Assembly (NCBI RefSeq): GCF_000012725.1
Contig: NC_007406.1
Span: 2,446,001-2,510,000, forward strand
From: Nitrobacter winogradskyi Nb-255
GTDB lineage: Bacteria; Pseudomonadota; Alphaproteobacteria; Rhizobiales; Xanthobacteraceae
DNA length: 64,000 nt
Direction: 5' to 3'
Positions 63,750-64,000 of the stretch are shown here, piece after piece. The number at the start of each line of letters is the position of its first letter. Positions within the stretch are counted from its first letter, which is position 1. The notes beneath the pieces were generated by a model. That model was given only the letters and a program-made list of their open reading frames with translations. It was not told the DNA's origin and did not search any database. The position numbers and the translations under genes are program-made.

Positions 63750-64000
63750 TCAGAAGTCGAGCCTGAGACTTGCGAGGAACGACCGGCCGGATTCGTAAAG
63801 AGGCCGCACCAGGCCGGTGCCAAATTCCAGGCCGTAGGTGCCGCGGGCGGTATAGGTGGCGTTGAACAGGTTCCTGATCTCTCCGCGCATCGTCAGCGTA
63901 GGCAGATAAAAGGAGCGGTGCTCGATAAAGGCATTGAGAACCTGATAGCCTTCGAGCCGGCCGATCCCGGTCGCAGGATTGAAGAGCGTGTTGTTGTCGA
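63750..64000 (-). CDS. 3' end of another TonB-dependent receptor, truncated at the window edge
   Basis: From the TGA at 63750-63752 a frame is open leftward-reading to the right edge (about 83 codons) without stops. The product ends GTYGLEFGTGLVRPLYESGR followed by SFLASLRLDF. RNLFNATYTARGTYG and a terminal aromatic residue are typical of the last strands of TonB-dependent receptor barrels. The 5' end is outside the window. It is the first known part of a leftward group with the GNAT and siderophore receptor genes. Confidence 0.85.
   Translation of the reverse strand, partial: DNNTLFNPATGIGRLEGYQVLNAFIEHRSFYLPTLTMRGEIRNLFNATYTARGTYGLEFGTGLVRPLYESGRSFLASLRLDF

Overview
The window reads as a chromosomal segment of an alphaproteobacterium of the family Nitrobacteraceae (Bradyrhizobiaceae), with Nitrobacter, Rhodopseudomonas, Bradyrhizobium and Afipia as the closest candidates. 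The evidence is high GC content, an alphaproteobacterial LexA box (GTTC-N7-GTTC), an imuA-imuB-dnaE2 cassette, a full hopanoid gene cluster including the C-2 methylase HpnP, an EcfG-type promoter, and many copies of rhizobial-style intergenic palindromes. I cannot name the species from sequence alone. No rRNA, tRNA or CRISPR array was recognised.

Layout. 1-7 kb: the edge of a possible sigma factor gene, a frameshifted DUF2336 gene, a small secreted/membrane protein, an enoyl-CoA hydratase, an acetyl-CoA hydrolase/transferase and a threonine ammonia-lyase. 7-17 kb: an SOS region. imuA, imuB and dnaE2 run leftward; a radical SAM/HhH protein and a radical-SAM-linked UdgX-type uracil-DNA glycosylase run rightward from the same LexA-box region. 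The glycosylase gene is split by a 1045-bp IS630-family element. 17-38 kb: an M20 amidohydrolase, then the hopanoid region: hpnO, a DUF2147 protein, hpnN, ispH-hpnH, the leftward operon hpnC-hpnD-hpnE-hpnF(shc)-hpnG, two small secreted proteins, a second MMPL/RND exporter and hpnP. These genes cover squalene formation (HpnCDE), cyclisation (HpnF), side-chain addition and processing (HpnH, HpnG, HpnO), 2-methylation (HpnP) and export (HpnN), with IspH feeding isoprenoid precursors.

38-59 kb: general metabolism and efflux. It holds an amidase, PEP carboxylase, a cytochrome P450, an alpha/beta hydrolase-OsmC fusion, a DUF6489 protein, a D-amino-acid dehydrogenase-like oxidoreductase, a TetR-MFP-RND efflux operon with a visible operator, a Glu/Leu-type dehydrogenase, a ferredoxin-reductase-like flavoprotein, a serine hydrolase, and a MaoC hydratase/CitE-type lyase pair. 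59-64 kb: small hypothetical proteins, a DUF2218 protein, a TonB-dependent siderophore receptor, a YhhY-type acetyltransferase and the 3' end of another TonB receptor running off the right edge.

Several families of palindromic repeats are scattered between genes. One pair near the two ends of the window is inverted and nearly identical, one palindrome lies in frame inside dnaE2, and in two places the repeat supplies the stop codon of the neighbouring gene. The most promising candidate for an under-described system is the LexA-linked radical SAM/HhH plus UdgX pair opposite the mutagenesis cassette. Its glycosylase half has been inactivated here by the IS element.
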